Assembly: GCF_024746835.1 (NCBI RefSeq)
Contig: NZ_CP080531.1
Location: 6,282,001-6,346,000, forward strand
DNA: 64,000 bases
Source: Mesorhizobium sp. AR02
GTDB lineage: Bacteria > Pseudomonadota > Alphaproteobacteria > Rhizobiales > Rhizobiaceae
Reading direction: 5' to 3'
Shown: piece by piece, positions 63,415 to 64,000 of the stretch
How the letters are laid out: each line of letters starts with the position of its first letter
Numbering within the stretch: position 1 is the stretch's first letter
Position numbers and translations under genes: made by a program
Notes under the pieces: generated by a model
The model's database searches: none
What the model was told of the DNA's origin: nothing
The model's input: the letters and a program-made list of their open reading frames with translations, nothing else

Positions 63415-64000
63415 GTGAACCGTATGTTGCCAATTGCCTTTACCGCGCTGCTGTTCTGCGCGCCCGCTTTCGGCCAGACCGTCGACAGCCAGGGGGCGAA
63501 GCAATTGTCCGATGACCTGTCCCGCTATGTCGGCAAGCAGGCGCTCGACAAGGGCATTCTGAAGGTTTCGGTCGAAGGCGACGCCTACAAGATCGCGTTC
63601 GATCTCCAGGCGCTTGCGGCGACCTTTCCCGCGGAGGGAAAGGTGAAACTCGACTTCGCGCCCTACGCTTTGCTGGTCAAGCCGCGCAGCAATGGGACCT
63701 GGGATGTCTCGATGGATTTTTCGCAAAGCGGATCCTTCGAGTTCAACGGGCCCGAGGGGCTGCAAAGCACGCAGTTTTCGATCAAGGACGGCAAGGGTTC
63801 CGGCGTCTACGATCCCAATCTGGCGGCCTTCATCAGCGGCGCCAGTTCGTTGGCCGGCATGACGATGGCATCGAAGGATGCCAAGCAGCAGATGGAAGCC
63901 AGCACTGGTGCCGGCACCGCGACCATTGCCGCCACCAAGGCCGCCAATGGCGGCGTCGACTTCACGATGTCGCAAAAAATTTCGAATTTCGTCGAGGCGA
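63415..64000 (+). CDS. Secreted protein, 5' part only (runs off the window)
   Basis: GTG 63415 has CGGAG at good spacing and the frame is open to the last base of the window (195 codons). It begins with a likely signal peptide (PIAFTALLFCAPAFGQ) and a mature part with SYVG-type helices and strands (KLDFAPYALLVKPRSNGTWD, GSFEFNGPEGLQST). I recognise no family. Because the stop is outside the window, length and C-terminus are unknown. It is on the same strand as the broken GNAT gene, 84 bases downstream of it. Confidence 0.75.
   Translation, partial: MNRMLPIAFTALLFCAPAFGQTVDSQGAKQLSDDLSRYVGKQALDKGILKVSVEGDAYKIAFDLQALAATFPAEGKVKLDFAPYALLVKPRSNGTWDVSMDFSQSGSFEFNGPEGLQSTQFSIKDGKGSGVYDPNLAAFISGASSLAGMTMASKDAKQQMEASTGAGTATIAATKAANGGVDFTMSQKISNFVEA

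Overview
The window is high-GC alphaproteobacterial chromosome, most likely a Mesorhizobium or close Rhizobiales relative. This rests on protein character (CpaB-type Tad pilus genes, DUF2336, a two-cysteine Fe-S scaffold, FUSC, a rhizobial-type PccA), on the gene neighbours, and on dispersed intergenic hairpin repeats of a kind common in rhizobia. The assignment is by recognition only; no rRNA or tRNA gene was found to anchor it. Most of the window is ordinary core genome, with a few accessory islets and three visibly damaged genes.

Layout. 1-2765: end of glpX, a small DUF6434-type protein and recJ. 2776-8383: a reductase-like protein, a divergent AraC regulator/MFS exporter pair, a patatin-like phospholipase, hisI and folE, mostly on the minus strand. 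8624-13234: an Fe-S scaffold protein, a secreted TonB/TolA-like protein, a LysR regulator facing a small ORF across a LysR-type dyad, yidD, a class D beta-lactamase and an S-adenosylmethionine methyltransferase. 13504-18814: thrS with a strong terminator, an acyltransferase, a secreted protein, and a nitroreductase/flavin-reductase couplet. 18832-20361: a TetR regulator and a divergent ICMT-like methyltransferase with a readable promoter/operator. 20453-22169: a CASTOR/POLLUX-type channel gene broken by a deletion with frameshift. 22172-27725: a MaoC/CitE couplet, a DUF2336 protein, a nucleotidyltransferase/HEPN pair and a FUSC transporter. 27770-29836: parE.

30065-37367 is a Tad/Flp pilus machine: cpaB, cpaC, a small lipoprotein, cpaE, cpaF, tadB and tadC in one tight plus-strand run. 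Prepilin peptidase, pilin, cpaD and tadE/F/G are absent, so they must lie elsewhere. A lower-GC orphan membrane protein, a secreted protein, a TPR lipoprotein and a diguanylate cyclase follow. 40622-45156 is the glycine cleavage operon gcvT-gcvH-gcvP on the minus strand behind a tandem glycine riboswitch.

45415-51990: a protein of unknown function built from an internal duplication, a small secreted protein, a Tat-exported molybdopterin oxidoreductase with its cytochrome b partner, a DUF1345 protein, a DUF188 protein, and the formaldehyde detoxification genes gfa and adhC. 52190-57836: pccA and dnaE. 57877-64000: a frameshifted O-methyltransferase, a voltage-gated-type K+ channel with a zinc ribbon, an EamA transporter, a secreted protein, dinB with an N-terminal zinc ribbon, a GNAT gene interrupted by an amber codon, and the start of a secreted protein that runs off the window.

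The points most worth a second look are: (i) three intergenic repeat families that share one loop core but carry different stems; (ii) three independent gene lesions; (iii) the TetR promoter with two operators; (iv) the LysR dyad and its small divergent ORF; (v) the MNT/HEPN pair; (vi) the duplicated-domain protein at 45415. I did not find a clearly new multi-gene system.
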